Positions 1-10,800 of a DNA stretch of 64,000 nucleotides are shown here, piece after piece (the first letter of the stretch is position 1; each line of letters begins with the position of its first letter). Origin of the DNA: Nematostella vectensis (lineage: Eukaryota > Cnidaria > Anthozoa > Actiniaria > Edwardsiidae). The stretch lies in the NCBI RefSeq assembly GCF_932526225.1, contig NC_064035.1:2479501-2543500 (forward strand), given 5' to 3'. The position numbers and the translations under genes are program-made. Under the pieces are notes generated by a model. That model saw nothing but the letters and a program-made list of their open reading frames with translations, was not told where the DNA came from and searched no databases.

Positions 1-687
1 ATTTTATACATAGATAGTATATAAGTGATGGTAGTAATATATTCTTAATAAATCTCCTGATGAGTGGGCAATCACGAAACAGGCTTGTAGGGATGAAACA
101 AACTACCGTTTCATCATATATATATATATCCAGTTTAAGGGATTGTGAGCTTGCCAATTCTCAAAAAGAGAGAGAAATGACGAGTTACAGTTTATCTCTA
201 TAATGCTAATTGACTTTTGATTAAGCAATTCTTTTACAGCAAGTCTTTTCAAAGCAAGTCTTTTACAGAATGATAAGCACTTTACATACAACTGATATAT
301 GTGCAGGAAACAGCTGAAACCCTCAAGCATGTACAAAAAAAAAAACGTAAATGCACTCTGGTATAAGAGACAGTGTATAACCGAACAGGCTACTTACAAT
401 AGAGGACGTGATGTATAATCGAACAGGCTACTTACGATAGAGGACGTGAAAGGTGGATGAGGAGGGTGGGGGTAGGGCCGATATGGAGAACCGAGAGCGT
501 TACATAAACACAGGTGGTCCATTAGGCCATTACAGAAAATATAACATCGATCTAGAGAAAAACAACAATCATAAATTTGATGAGAATATCCTGTTTTTTA
601 TTCCTAAATTTATATTCCTATTCCTATTCATCAATAACAATGTTCACCATTACGCGCCCGTCTTGTATCACAAGACCATAGTGTAGA
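1..687. other. Left-edge stretch with no recognised gene
   Basis: I see no coding exon here on either strand. The two short open frames (minus 103-336, plus 453-686) lack family motifs and have AT-rich, low-information translations. A short direct duplication of about 50 bp is visible around 364-450 (the words gaacaggctacttac and agaggacgtga occur twice). The rest of the SLC25A39/40-like carrier gene should lie further left, outside the window. Confidence 0.5.
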
Positions 688-1135
688 GTTCCTTCATTCA
701 CCACAAAGCATTCACCACAAAGCATTCACCACAAAGCATTCACCACAAAGCATTCACCACAAAGCATTCACCACAAAGCATTCACCACAAAGCATTCACC
801 ACAAAGCATTCACCACAAAGCATTCACCACAAAGCATTCACCACAAAGCATTCACCACAAAGCAATCACCACAAAGCATTCACCACAAAGCATTCACCAC
901 AAAGCATTCACCACAAAGCATTCACCACAAAGCATTCACCACAAAGCATTCACCACAAAGCATTCACCACAAAGCAATCACCACAAAGCATTCACCACAA
1001 AGCATTCACCACAAAGCATTCACCACAAAGCAATCACCACAAAGCATTCACCACAAAGCAATCACCACAAAGCAATCACCACAAAGCATTCACCACAAAG
1101 CATTCACCACAAAGCATTCACCACAAAGCATTCAC
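688..1135. repeat. 14-bp minisatellite, about 31 copies
   Basis: Head-to-tail repeat of cattcaccacaaag. Most copies are identical; a few carry caatcaccacaaag, and these variants recur, suggesting array growth by unequal exchange. The array lies downstream of exon 2 of the minus-strand mitochondrial carrier, so probably in its second intron. Confidence 0.95.
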
Positions 1136-1375
1136 TTATAGAGGGGCCTAATTAAGTGCAGCTTTTAGTAATTTCAAAACAAAAAACATTGACAAAGTGT
1201 CTTTGAAGGTATTGCCTATAAATATTTTAGCATATAATAAATAAAAAAAATGTGTACACAACAGAACATAGTTCATAAGTGTTACCCATTACAATAAAAG
1301 GTAAGATTTAATTATAACAGCAACAAAAAGAAATGAAATTGTGGAAATCTTATTCACCATGGATTATGTACTCAC

Positions 1376-2715
1376 TTGATGGTGTTCCCTTGGCTTGAGC
1401 TTGTAATCGGTTCTTAACCACATCAAGAGGAGTAGCTACGAGGAATAACATTATGCAATGAAACATGTATAGGCAGCACTTTTAATTGGGATTTCTGTGG
1501 GATCCAGATTTTAAGTTTCAGGGTCAATACTAACTCTTAAACTTTGACTTTATTAGGTTCTTAGCCTCTAAGATGGTAATGTTGGCGGCAACACCGGTTA
1601 CCCCCGCTCATGGCATCCTAGATCTACTAGTTTTCTGAACCCTGCTACAATCTTAAATCACTAAGAAATGCTATTCTATGCTATTTTAGACCCTCTACAT
1701 TCTTCCCATCACCTCTGTGTTTAAAAGGTAAAAAAAAATGATGATGGCCTAACTTTGATGTGCTCAATGCATCAACTAATTGATTCAAAATTGAACCTCA
1801 CACATTTACCTTTCCAACAATGCCTTTAAATCAGTACATTTTAAAAATGTGTTATATCCCTGCTTGACAAACAGTTTGCTTGAAAAAACCCATATAAAAC
1901 GAAACATGCCCCTCTACTAAGGTTGGGGTAAATTACTGAGGCCTATTTTCTCCAAGAGGTCCTCCAAGTGAATGGTCCATTGAGCATCGCTAAAGTGATT
2001 TTTTATCTTTTTAAATTCCTGAGTGAAACCTCATTAATAGGCATTGTGAAAATATGTGATCTAGAAAACTGGACTATTGTCCAACCAGACATCTTTGTCC
2101 ATTGAAGCAGAAACTATAGCTTGAAGTTCCTCTCTTAACGCATACATGCAAAACTGTAAAGTTGAAGTCACATTTAGATTAACTACATTTGCTCCTTGCA
2201 ATTGTTTTCTTGCTAAAGGAATTAAAGCTGCATTGTCACCAGTTCACTTCCGGAGGTCCGATGGAAACCTCGACCGTTAAAAAGAGAAAAGAATCTACTG
2301 GAATCCGAGATATTTAACATGCCATCCGCTCTAAATTAGCAGTCACATCCTCAAAGAAACTTGCAATAGACACACTGCTTAAAATATTTTGAAATATTTT
2401 TCGCGTTTTCCGTTAAAAATCTTTGAAGATTGTTACATAATCGACCGGAAGTAAACTGGTGACAATGCGGCTTTAAGGCAAATGCAGTGATTTAGTTATT
2501 GCACAACAACAAGTAACACTTACTTACTGTATCAGTTTTGTTTATACAGACAATTTCATAGTAGCTCATACAGACATACGCTATAAGAGATTGACTGTAA
2601 CACAAAGCTGGGTGTTTTTAATATACTTACTGAAGAGTGACACGATTATTGCCCCAGACCCAGATGATGTCATTTGCTGAACTGGAGTAATATCTCCATT
2701 TCTCAATGCACTCAT
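1376..2715 (-). CDS. SLC25A39/40-type mitochondrial carrier, 5' part (first two coding exons)
   Basis: Two exons are visible. Exon 1 is 2631-2715 from a Met whose next residues read SALRNGDITPVQQM. An upstream in-frame Met at 2829 is possible, but human SLC25A39/40 start about as close to the equivalent I-T/S-P-x-QQM motif, so I prefer 2715. Exon 2 is 1376-1435. Donor gtaagt at 2630 and acceptor cctcgtag join them in phase 1. The join gives a first transmembrane helix ending in the mitochondrial carrier signature (PLDVVKNRLQAQ, matching Px[DE]xx[KR]x[RQ]). SLC25A39/40 import glutathione across the inner mitochondrial membrane. The remaining exons, holding carrier repeats 2 and 3, are beyond the left edge. 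The family call rests on about 48 residues: the carrier is certain, the subfamily likely. Confidence 0.75.
2226..2472. mobile_element. Non-autonomous TIR element (MITE) with TTAA target duplication
   Basis: A 247-bp element with terminal inverted repeats of about 30 bp (left agctgcattgtcaccagttc, right end the reverse complement of agccgcattgtcaccagttt, both continuing into acttccgg). TTAA at 2222-2225 and 2473-2476 is the target-site duplication. TTAA duplication is typical of piggyBac-like elements, but no transposase is present. It sits in intron 1 of the carrier gene. Confidence 0.85.
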
Positions 2716-3242
2716 TTTGGGCTCGAATCCACGAGCTTTAGATGCGAAATTATATCTTTGGGCAGGAAAGATGGCTCGCTGTTTATTATCATCATTTAAA
2801 AACTTGACAGAGGAGATATCTTGGCGCAAACTTGAGAGTAGCTTTTAGCTTGCAAGAGCCACTGTATTTTCAAGTTCCCCTCGAACGCACCGGACCGCCA
2901 TGTTATTTATGAAGCACGTGTGTATCCACAATGCAACACGTGCCGGCAACACAGGCAACCCAACTAATAATGCAAAAATCCGCGCCAGCATTAAAGCCTT
3001 CAGCGGTCTAAACTTGAAGAGCACCAAACGATATTTTTCCAAACAATCATGATGCGACAAAGACGGAATCAGCTATGAAATCAGCTGGTATTTAGCTTTT
3101 GGTTATACTTGGCGTATTGGTTATACTTTAGTAGTATAATCGAAATATCTTAAACCGCAGCGCCATTTGTACCGATCGACGTTTTGACACCACACAAGAC
3201 GGAATAAACCTAACTCTGCTGTGGCACCGATTCCTGTCGAAA
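2716..3242. promoter_or_regulatory. Divergent promoter between mitochondrial carrier (-) and TMUB (+)
   Basis: About 530 bp separate the two start codons. The interval holds an accgccatgttat word near 2890 that resembles a YY1 site (AACATGGCGG on the minus strand), and is locally GC-richer than the flanks. The assignment as a shared promoter is inference from head-to-head gene order. Confidence 0.45.
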
Positions 3243-5101
3243 ATGGCCACTTCTAGTTTTTTAGAAGGGGTAGACAATGAAGTTTTAGTTTCATTTCTCG
3301 TTCTTTTAGCGATAATCATCGCAACTCTCCTCTACCTCTTCAAGAGCAGTCGAAGCGCTTTACCAGCCTGGAATTGGAACCAAATTATCGATGTTTTTCT
3401 TGGGAGTGATGACGAACAACAAAACGAAAGTCAGAACGTCCCTCTTGGGGAAAATCTAACAAGGAACCTGAGTGAGGAACCGGATGAATCGGGGCGTCAA
3501 ACCGCGTCTCCTGAATCTACAGAGATCACTGGTCATGCCAATAGTGCTGAGAATGATGTTGCTGCTAGACGCAGAAGACCACAAGATAATTTTCTAAATA
3601 GCACCTCTGACATTACAGGAGGTGACCACCAACAGCAGGGGAGCGAGGGAATCACACTTCGAGTCAAACATCACGAAAATGAAAGAAACTTCGGTGTAGA
3701 TGCAAACATTACTGTTGGGCAGCTTAAAAGGTGAGTCCAACACTGAAAACTATTTCAATTGCTGGTCTGTAAAAAAATGTCAAATCAAATAAAATGTAAA
3801 ATTTAATCCAGGGCAAGTTCTCTTTTAGTGTTGGGGGGGGGGGGGAGGTCATCAGTTCCTGTACTGCAAAGTGTGATTCATAGATCCGACATGTCAATCA
3901 CGCGCGCACGAATAGCCAATCAGGAAAGAGATGGTGCAATAACAGCAATGTGGCCCACAAAAAGTCGCCAATCGACGGCGGAAAAAGATTGGTTTGAGAT
4001 ATTTTTTTGCGAATCTGGAAAAGCAAATAAGCATTTTCCGGTCAGCGGAGAAGTAAGAACTAGCCCTGTTTTCTTTGACCAGCCACTTTTAGTGTAGAGT
4101 TGGGACTCAAATTGTAGAAAAATGCGTAAAATACAATGAAGAAACGAAAAACAAAAAGCAAACAAACCACTTAGAGCAATGTAAGTCCTACCATTAAACT
4201 TGAGTTTGATATTACCTAGGTTACTTCAATTACATATAAGAATGAGACTGTTGTTTGTATTTTTGCTGTATAAACATTGTAGTTAGAAGTCAGACGTAAA
4301 CAGCAAATTTGGCTTTCTCTTCTATTTTCACCGCACTTAAATCACTGCAACTTGACAAAAATAGCTTTTACGAAAACGCATAGTACCTACCGAAGAGAGC
4401 ACCGCTTTATCTAATCACTTCCAAGTTTTCGTATTTTGAGCTAGATTCGTGCCGTTTCCATTCAACGACCAAACTCGTAGTCATCTTTTTCTATGCTTCT
4501 CTATGAGATTTTCACCAAGCTTAGACAACAAGACAAGTTTCCATCATGTTAGGTTTCTGTGTTTTATTTCCCAAATTGCAGAAAGACAACAAAAGAACAA
4601 ATTTTGGCTTACATCATATTGAAATTGTTTTATTGTGATAGTTCAAATCCATTCCTGATTTACACATTTTTCAATCACTACACTCTAAACACAGTATTTT
4701 TTTCATCTGGGGCTATCAAAATTGTACTTATGATGTCAATTTGTTTTTATAGGCTATGTTTCTCTCAAGAAATCTCCCAAGGAAAAAGAGTGCGTCTGAT
4801 TTTCAGTGGACATCTTCTTGGTGATGATAATGCTACTATCTCATTTTATGGCGTGACAAACCTCTCTGTTGTTCACGCACAAATTTCTGATGTTTCCCAA
4901 CCTGAGCACCCAAATGGAGATGCTGAAGTGGAGCTTGATGTTAGTCGTCTCTTTGTACCTTTAATTATCATAATGCTATTCGTTTGCTGGTATGGACTGA
5001 TTTACTATAGACAGCTTTTTGATTCAACATCAATATTTTTGCTTTTTGTTATAACAGCTGCTTTTGGGTTTCAAGTATTTGTCATGTTTGGCTATATTTA
5101 A
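3243..5101 (+). CDS. TMUB: Transmembrane and ubiquitin-like domain protein (TMUB1/2 family)
   Basis: Two exons, 3243-3730 and 4753-5101, joined in phase 2 (aaaag|gtgagt ... tttttatag|gctatg), give 278 residues. Predicted layout: N-terminal transmembrane helix about 14-34; acidic low-complexity linker about 50-135; ubiquitin-like domain about 135-215 (starts ITLRVKHHENERNFGV, continues VRLIFSGHLLGDD where ubiquitin has the LIFAGKQLEDG strand); then two C-terminal transmembrane helices. This TM-UBL-TM-TM order is diagnostic of vertebrate TMUB1/TMUB2, ER-membrane proteins linked to ERAD and receptor trafficking. The intron falls within the UBL domain. Single cnidarian orthologues may predate the TMUB1/2 split, so I do not choose between them. 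It converges on the MFSD6-like gene. Confidence 0.88.
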
Positions 5102-5438
5102 GTTGACACAAGATGATAAACAACTGAAGGAGAGAGAGTGCCCACCCAACTATATGTTATTTAATATCAAATAATTATCTTATAAAGTTTCTTTGCAGTA
5201 TTAGAACTGTATTTTGTCAAAAGAAGAATGCAGTAAAAAAATGTCCATAAAGAGTAAACAAGTGAAACAAAGCAATCATGTAGAGTTTTCATGGTTAAAA
5301 TGCAATCAAGTGGTGCAATATAGGGATTGAGCAACATATAGATATAGGTATAGATATATAGATTAAGGTATAGATGAAAGATGTGGATTTGTAGATAGCT
5401 GATTTGTTGAGATCTTATTTTCACAGATCTCCTGACTG

Positions 5439-7103
5439 CTAGCTTGTTGTTTGTTTTTGTTGTGGTTGCACATGTTGGCCAACAACTCTGAACTTTGGTT
5501 CAACATCATCTCCTCTTTTTGCAAAGAGTGCAGGGACTATAGGTCCTAGTACTGAAGGTGGTGAGCTATCTGGTACTATACCTGTAGGACTGTTCTTAGC
5601 CTTTGTGGCTGAGACCTCTAATGTGTTTGGTCTCTTTGTTATTTGTTCATCAGGCCCTAGTACCTTTTGTTGCAGTCCAAATATCACAAGTACTACCAGA
5701 CATGCTATACCGTAAAGACTAAAAGTCTTATTTGTGCCAAAGTGATGGATCATTACTCCCCCCACTATAGCCCCACACCCTCTCCCTAGACCATGATGTA
5801 CCCCCTGTAAGATTCCCTGTGCTGAGGTACTATATCCAGGGGGTGCAATCCTTCCCATGTAGCTAGTGCATGAAGCCCACACAGCAGCGTGTGTCAGCCC
5901 TTGTAGAACTTCTAGTGGTAACACAAGCCAAGGGTTCTGTATCCAGGAGATATACAGAAATCTCACAAAGTTACCCGCAAGTCCGATGTATAATACTGGT
6001 ATGTGGCCAATGCTGTTGATTAGTCTTCCGACGTGGAAGTAGCAAATGATTTCCGAGAGGTGATCGATTAGCGAAGCAATCCCGAACAGTGTCGGAGGAC
6101 CACCGAGGTCTTCGAGGTGCCAAAAGAGAAAAGTAAAGATCAGTCCGATTCCAAACCCCATAAAGAATACGACAATCAAAAAGCCACTGTATCGAATCGA
6201 AAACAGGATCTTAAAAAGGTCGAATCCTCTTCCTTGCCTTTCGCTAGATGAGCTATCACTACTCCCTTTGAATGAAAATCGGGTAGCTACTAGCAGAGCA
6301 CAACTCATAAAAACCACAAAGAAGTAGAATCCCACTGTGTAGTTCTGGCTGATTATTTCTCCGCACATTTCCACTCCTTGAAGTCTATCAATGACGAAGC
6401 CAAGAAGGAACATAGCGGTACCCCATCCCAGGCTCCCCCATAACCGCTGTCGCCCGTAAAGTTCCTTGTTTTCGCCAAGCACCCCAAGCGTTGCAGAATC
6501 CGCCAGTGTTATGGCGGGCGCGGAAAAAAACTCACCAATGATGGTCAGAAATAGAAGCACTAAGAACACCTGATGAACTCCATCCGGGTCATAGACTAAA
6601 GAGCTTTTCGCATTAAATTTTGGCTCCTTTTCCTTTGGTGTTGCCGGCTGGAGGAACTTTTTTACTTCGCTAGTCTCTCCAGATGTTATTTGTGAAACGT
6701 TTTTAGTCAAGACAAAGTATTTGCGACACGTTACAGGTGCAGGTTTAATAAATGCTAGAGAAAACGTAAATGACACCCAGCACATCAACGAAAAGATCAT
6801 CAGAACTTTCCTCTTGTCCAACCTGTCTGCCAGTGATCCAAGAATTGGCGCGCTGAAAAACTCCACCATCGGTCTACATCCGACTAAAATCCCGCTAAGA
6901 TACGGGTTCATTCCAAGCTGCTTGAAGTAAACGCCTAGCAAAGGAAAAAACGAACCAACCGCACCCCAGTAGCAGAAGTAAAAGAGTTTTGAAACCAGGA
7001 GTTTCTTGTTCAGCCAACCGACTTTTTCGCATCGAACGAGTTTTGGTCTTTTTGCGCTGTTTTCGTCTTGATCCATGACTCCGCAGAATTTATCTTCCCG
7101 CAT
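5439..7103 (-). CDS. MFSD6L: MFSD6-like major facilitator superfamily transporter
   Basis: Single-exon frame of 554 residues with about 12 hydrophobic segments. The MFS_1-like/MFSD6 hallmarks are clear: YFCYWGAVGSFFPLLGVYFKQLG in helix 1, GCRPMVEFFSAPILGSLADR with the loop 2-3 DR motif, ADSATLGVLGE and YGRQRLWGSLGWG before the second bundle. Both termini are hydrophilic and cytosolic by prediction. The substrate of this family is not well established. Start: Met at 7103 is first in frame; a second at 7076 (MDQDENSAK) is equally plausible. The lack of introns among multi-exon neighbours is notable but MFSD6 genes often have one very large coding exon. It ends 338 bp from the convergent TMUB stop. 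Confidence 0.88.
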   Translation of the reverse strand: MREDKFCGVMDQDENSAKRPKLVRCEKVGWLNKKLLVSKLFYFCYWGAVGSFFPLLGVYFKQLGMNPYLSGILVGCRPMVEFFSAPILGSLADRLDKRKVLMIFSLMCWVSFTFSLAFIKPAPVTCRKYFVLTKNVSQITSGETSEVKKFLQPATPKEKEPKFNAKSSLVYDPDGVHQVFLVLLFLTIIGEFFSAPAITLADSATLGVLGENKELYGRQRLWGSLGWGTAMFLLGFVIDRLQGVEMCGEIISQNYTVGFYFFVVFMSCALLVATRFSFKGSSDSSSSERQGRGFDLFKILFSIRYSGFLIVVFFMGFGIGLIFTFLFWHLEDLGGPPTLFGIASLIDHLSEIICYFHVGRLINSIGHIPVLYIGLAGNFVRFLYISWIQNPWLVLPLEVLQGLTHAAVWASCTSYMGRIAPPGYSTSAQGILQGVHHGLGRGCGAIVGGVMIHHFGTNKTFSLYGIACLVVLVIFGLQQKVLGPDEQITKRPNTLEVSATKAKNSPTGIVPDSSPPSVLGPIVPALFAKRGDDVEPKFRVVGQHVQPQQKQTTS

Positions 7104-7218
7104 AGTGCAGTGGTCGGTAGAAAGGCACTATAAAGGCCAACAATAAAATGATTTATTTATATTCAAATAACAAAGGGAGAACAGGTAGGTGTTTAAAAAT
7201 CTAACAGGTTATTTAGGT

Positions 7219-7372
7219 CAGCGGCGTAGCCAGGATTTTTAACAGGAGGGGGCCCAAAAGGGACTTTTAAGGCATTTTCTCCTGTATTTTAGATAATGTC
7301 TAATACATTTACTGTATTTCTGGCTGCTAAAACGGTTGTGAGGCCTAGACCATCCCCCTGGCTACCCCTCTG
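7219..7372. mobile_element. hAT-type MITE with 8-bp target duplication
   Basis: A 154-bp element starting cagcggcgtagccagg and ending cctggctacccctctg. These are imperfect inverted repeats, and the perfect 8-bp duplication ATTTAGGT flanks it (7211-7218 and 7373-7380). An 8-bp duplication and the C-A-G...C-T-G ends fit the hAT superfamily. It lies between the MFSD6-like gene and the p23 gene. Confidence 0.88.
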
Positions 7373-7813
7373 ATTTAGGTGGTTTCTATATATACTTTTA
7401 ACTGTTATACTATGTTCCCGAGGTACTGAATTATACTTTCCAGCCTTAAAAGCGCATTCGAATTAAAATTATTATTGGGGCTTTGTATCAGATTGTACTA
7501 CTATCAGCAGCTCTACGAGGCGCCCCCTTGCCCCTCCCGCAATTAATACAAGAAAGAGAATATTATTTGATGGAAAACAATCCCTTCGAGTTAGCGGGAG
7601 TTCGAATTATCAAAGGTAAGTGTTGCTGAAGTATAGTCCAAATGTGAAGCAAATCCAAGTAATATTGATTTTATCATTCAAGTTACTGCAGTGGTATGTA
7701 TTTCTGATTCTTCTATCAGCCATCAGTTCGCTTAGCATGACGGGACTAGTGCTTAGTCTCTCTCTCCCCGGACACATGGTACAGACTTTCGCTTCTTCGA
7801 CTAAGATACCGAA

Positions 7814-10800
7814 ATGGACCCGTGAGTTGTCAAAAATTACATCTTTTTCCCGATGCCGACTAGAATTCTAACCGGATTAATGTGTTTTTTTTACAGAATC
7901 TTACATCCTTTAACACTATGGGCTCAGAGAAAGGATAAAATACTGCTAACAATATCTTTAGTAGATTGCAAAGATCCTCAAATTGAACTCACCGAAAAAA
8001 ACCTCACATTCAGGCATGTCCCTGATAATACTTTAACCGAATCAGTTGATTTTACTTTTGCTTTCGATATGTTTGTAAGATTTTCCATTGGTGATTTACT
8101 GCCTTTTTGTTGTTGCAGATGTCATGGTGGAGCAGAGAATAAGGAATATGTTCTGGAATTGGAATTTTTTAAAGAAATTGTCCCACAGGTTAGATAACCG
8201 TCACGTTATTCTAATTTCTTTCACCGAAAGATCAATTTGCAAGATAAAGGTACCTCAGTACCCCTCAAATCGATTGCACATTGCAGGTATTCGGTTGTAA
8301 ATTTTATGATAGATATCATTTATGGAATGCCTCAAGGGTAATCATGAATAGGTGCATCCGCGAAATCCCAGGGGTCGTCCACACCAACACGGATTCAAAA
8401 GTATCCGGATTAGTTTCGCTGAAAACGCATCACTTGATTCGCGTCCACACTATTATTTTCACAGCGTGTTCGCCTGGAGCCAGCCGTCCACACTAACACA
8501 GATTCAAACATTTGAAAACGCTGAAAGGTTCAGGGTGACATCATTTTTATGGTATGCGCATGCTCAAAGCAGCATGCGCCTGCAATATGACGCCATTGTT
8601 TCCATTTTGATATGATTCGATCATCCACACTACGGACCAAAATATACAGACTCATTTTGATTCGCTTTCGACAGCGTTTTCAAAAGTATCCGGATTCGCT
8701 GGATGCAGCGCACTTGTTAGTGTGGACAGATTCAAACGAATCAGTGTTAGTGTGGAAGACCCCTTACTCAAGAAAGAAAAAGGCCTTTGGGATATGTTTG
8801 TCAAAAATTGAGGCAAATTCAAATGATAATATATAAAATTTAGTATCATTAAAATATTTTAGAATGCTTGATACATTAATAGTATCTATAGCAGTGTGAC
8901 CAATCACACCCCTTAATAGTCTAGTAGCCACTCTGTGTCACACACACCTTCCCCACACACTTACCACATTCTCCTTTCCCGTTGTTTAACACATTGACCC
9001 CTCAACCGGCCTGTACCGTCTTTGGGATGTACCCACAACCCAAAAAATTCATAAATTCAAAATAAACACAACAAGATGAAGATACTCAGGCATCAGTCTA
9101 AGGGATAAATGGTCTTGCAGATATGCATCCAACCAAGGTGTTGGCATCTACTCTTAAGCCAAATAATAGCACAGGTTCTTTGACAAATCTCAAATCGAAC
9201 AAGGAGAGAAAAGCAGAATCACCCCTCTCAATAAAACGCTCAAAATACCACACAAGGGAGAGAGATCAGCAAACACAGCTCAAGACACAAATAGATACCT
9301 TTATTCTGATCCTCCAGGTACATTTCCTTGGCCTCAAAACACAATGTCCATTCCTTGAAGGATTGTACAACCACGAAAATATCTTTACGTATTGCAAAGC
9401 ATTCTGGGAGATCCAGGGAAAAATTCATGAGGGGAGGGCCAGTCAACACTCCTCTCCCCAAAGTCAGATGGTTTTTATAAGTCTTTTCACCCCGAAGCCA
9501 AACAAATCAATTCCAGGTCATACAGACCCAGAATAGCAGTGTAAACAATTTTGGAATCAATTTGGTTTCAGAAAAGACAGCATTTAGGAGAGCTGTGGTG
9601 ATTCATTAGAAAATTATTTTCTCATCCGGGCAAAGCCAAACAAGTAAAAATCATCATGAATCCACCTTTGCTTGCAAATATCCATAAGCAAAGCACTCAA
9701 TTATGCTCTAAAAGACTTCATGATGTCCTGAGACACTCTACTAATATGCTCATAGCTGTATTTTTGATGAAAAATACAAGCAACCATCAACTTGTGCTGG
9801 CTTCAGCACAACGACGAGGGATTGGAAGTGGGGACCGCAAAGCACTGTTGGAAAGCTTGGATACCACTGACTAGGTGCAGCTGTGTTTGACTTTGACAGG
9901 CTGTATAAAACTCAGAATAGGGGGGGAGGTATCTGTTTTCAGTCTGTTTTTTGTAAATTCAGCTCCAAAAAAAGTCAGGAGTCAATGGGTTAACATCCAC
10001 TAGTTTAGAAGTCAGAATTGAGCGTGAGGTTAATATGTCAGATTGTGCAGGAAATCAGCCCTAGTATCTCCCACTGCCTGTTACCCAGGCACTTACTAGC
10101 GTGACCAGCGTTACTAGCGTGACGTGACAAGCGTGACCAGACTAAGCGTGAGGCTTGTTGACAAGGACATGCAGGAAACTCTAGCGTTACAACGGCTTCT
10201 TCATGTAAGCGAAACATGGCGAACAATTTTTCTCTCGAAATCCAGAAATCCAAAACGATATGACAGAAATCAGACAGAATCTGCAAGGTGTCTCATTTCT
10301 CCCATTGATCCCTTGTTCCTTTGCACCAGCACCATGGCTCATTGCGCTCACTAGTATATTTTTCACTTGTTTGTACTGACTTGAGACGCATCGGTATGAG
10401 GCAGTATCTTCAAAATAACTAGCAGCTTCAATATACCTTTGTATGTATGTTGAATCTATTTGACTTGTTGGATGTATGTGGGCTTAATAGTAGCTTCTGT
10501 TCCTCGGTTCCAGGATAGGCTATTCTACTTAATAGGGATTTAAAACTGTGAAGTGCTTTGAAAAAAGTATAAATTGGGCCCTAAATAATGCACTAGTCAA
10601 TTGAAACCCCCACCCCCATGGTCCTGGGAAGGGACATAGAAAAGCCCCCACCCACTCGAGACAAAACTGCAGTCAAATGCCCCTACCCCTCGATGTGCAA
10701 ACTATAGTCAACTACCCGACAATAAGTCATCCGAAAAAAGCCATTATCTTTCAAAGCCAGTACACTACAGCGAATTCGCACTAATAGCTATGAAGATAAC

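Noticed and set aside
3828-4165. Open frames on both strands in the TMUB intron
   Set aside because: The two exons of TMUB join cleanly across it, and neither frame has a recognisable domain.
9123-9874. Plus frames inside the TTAA element as possible transposase
   Set aside because: No DDD/DDE-like spacing or piggyBac motif seen; too short.
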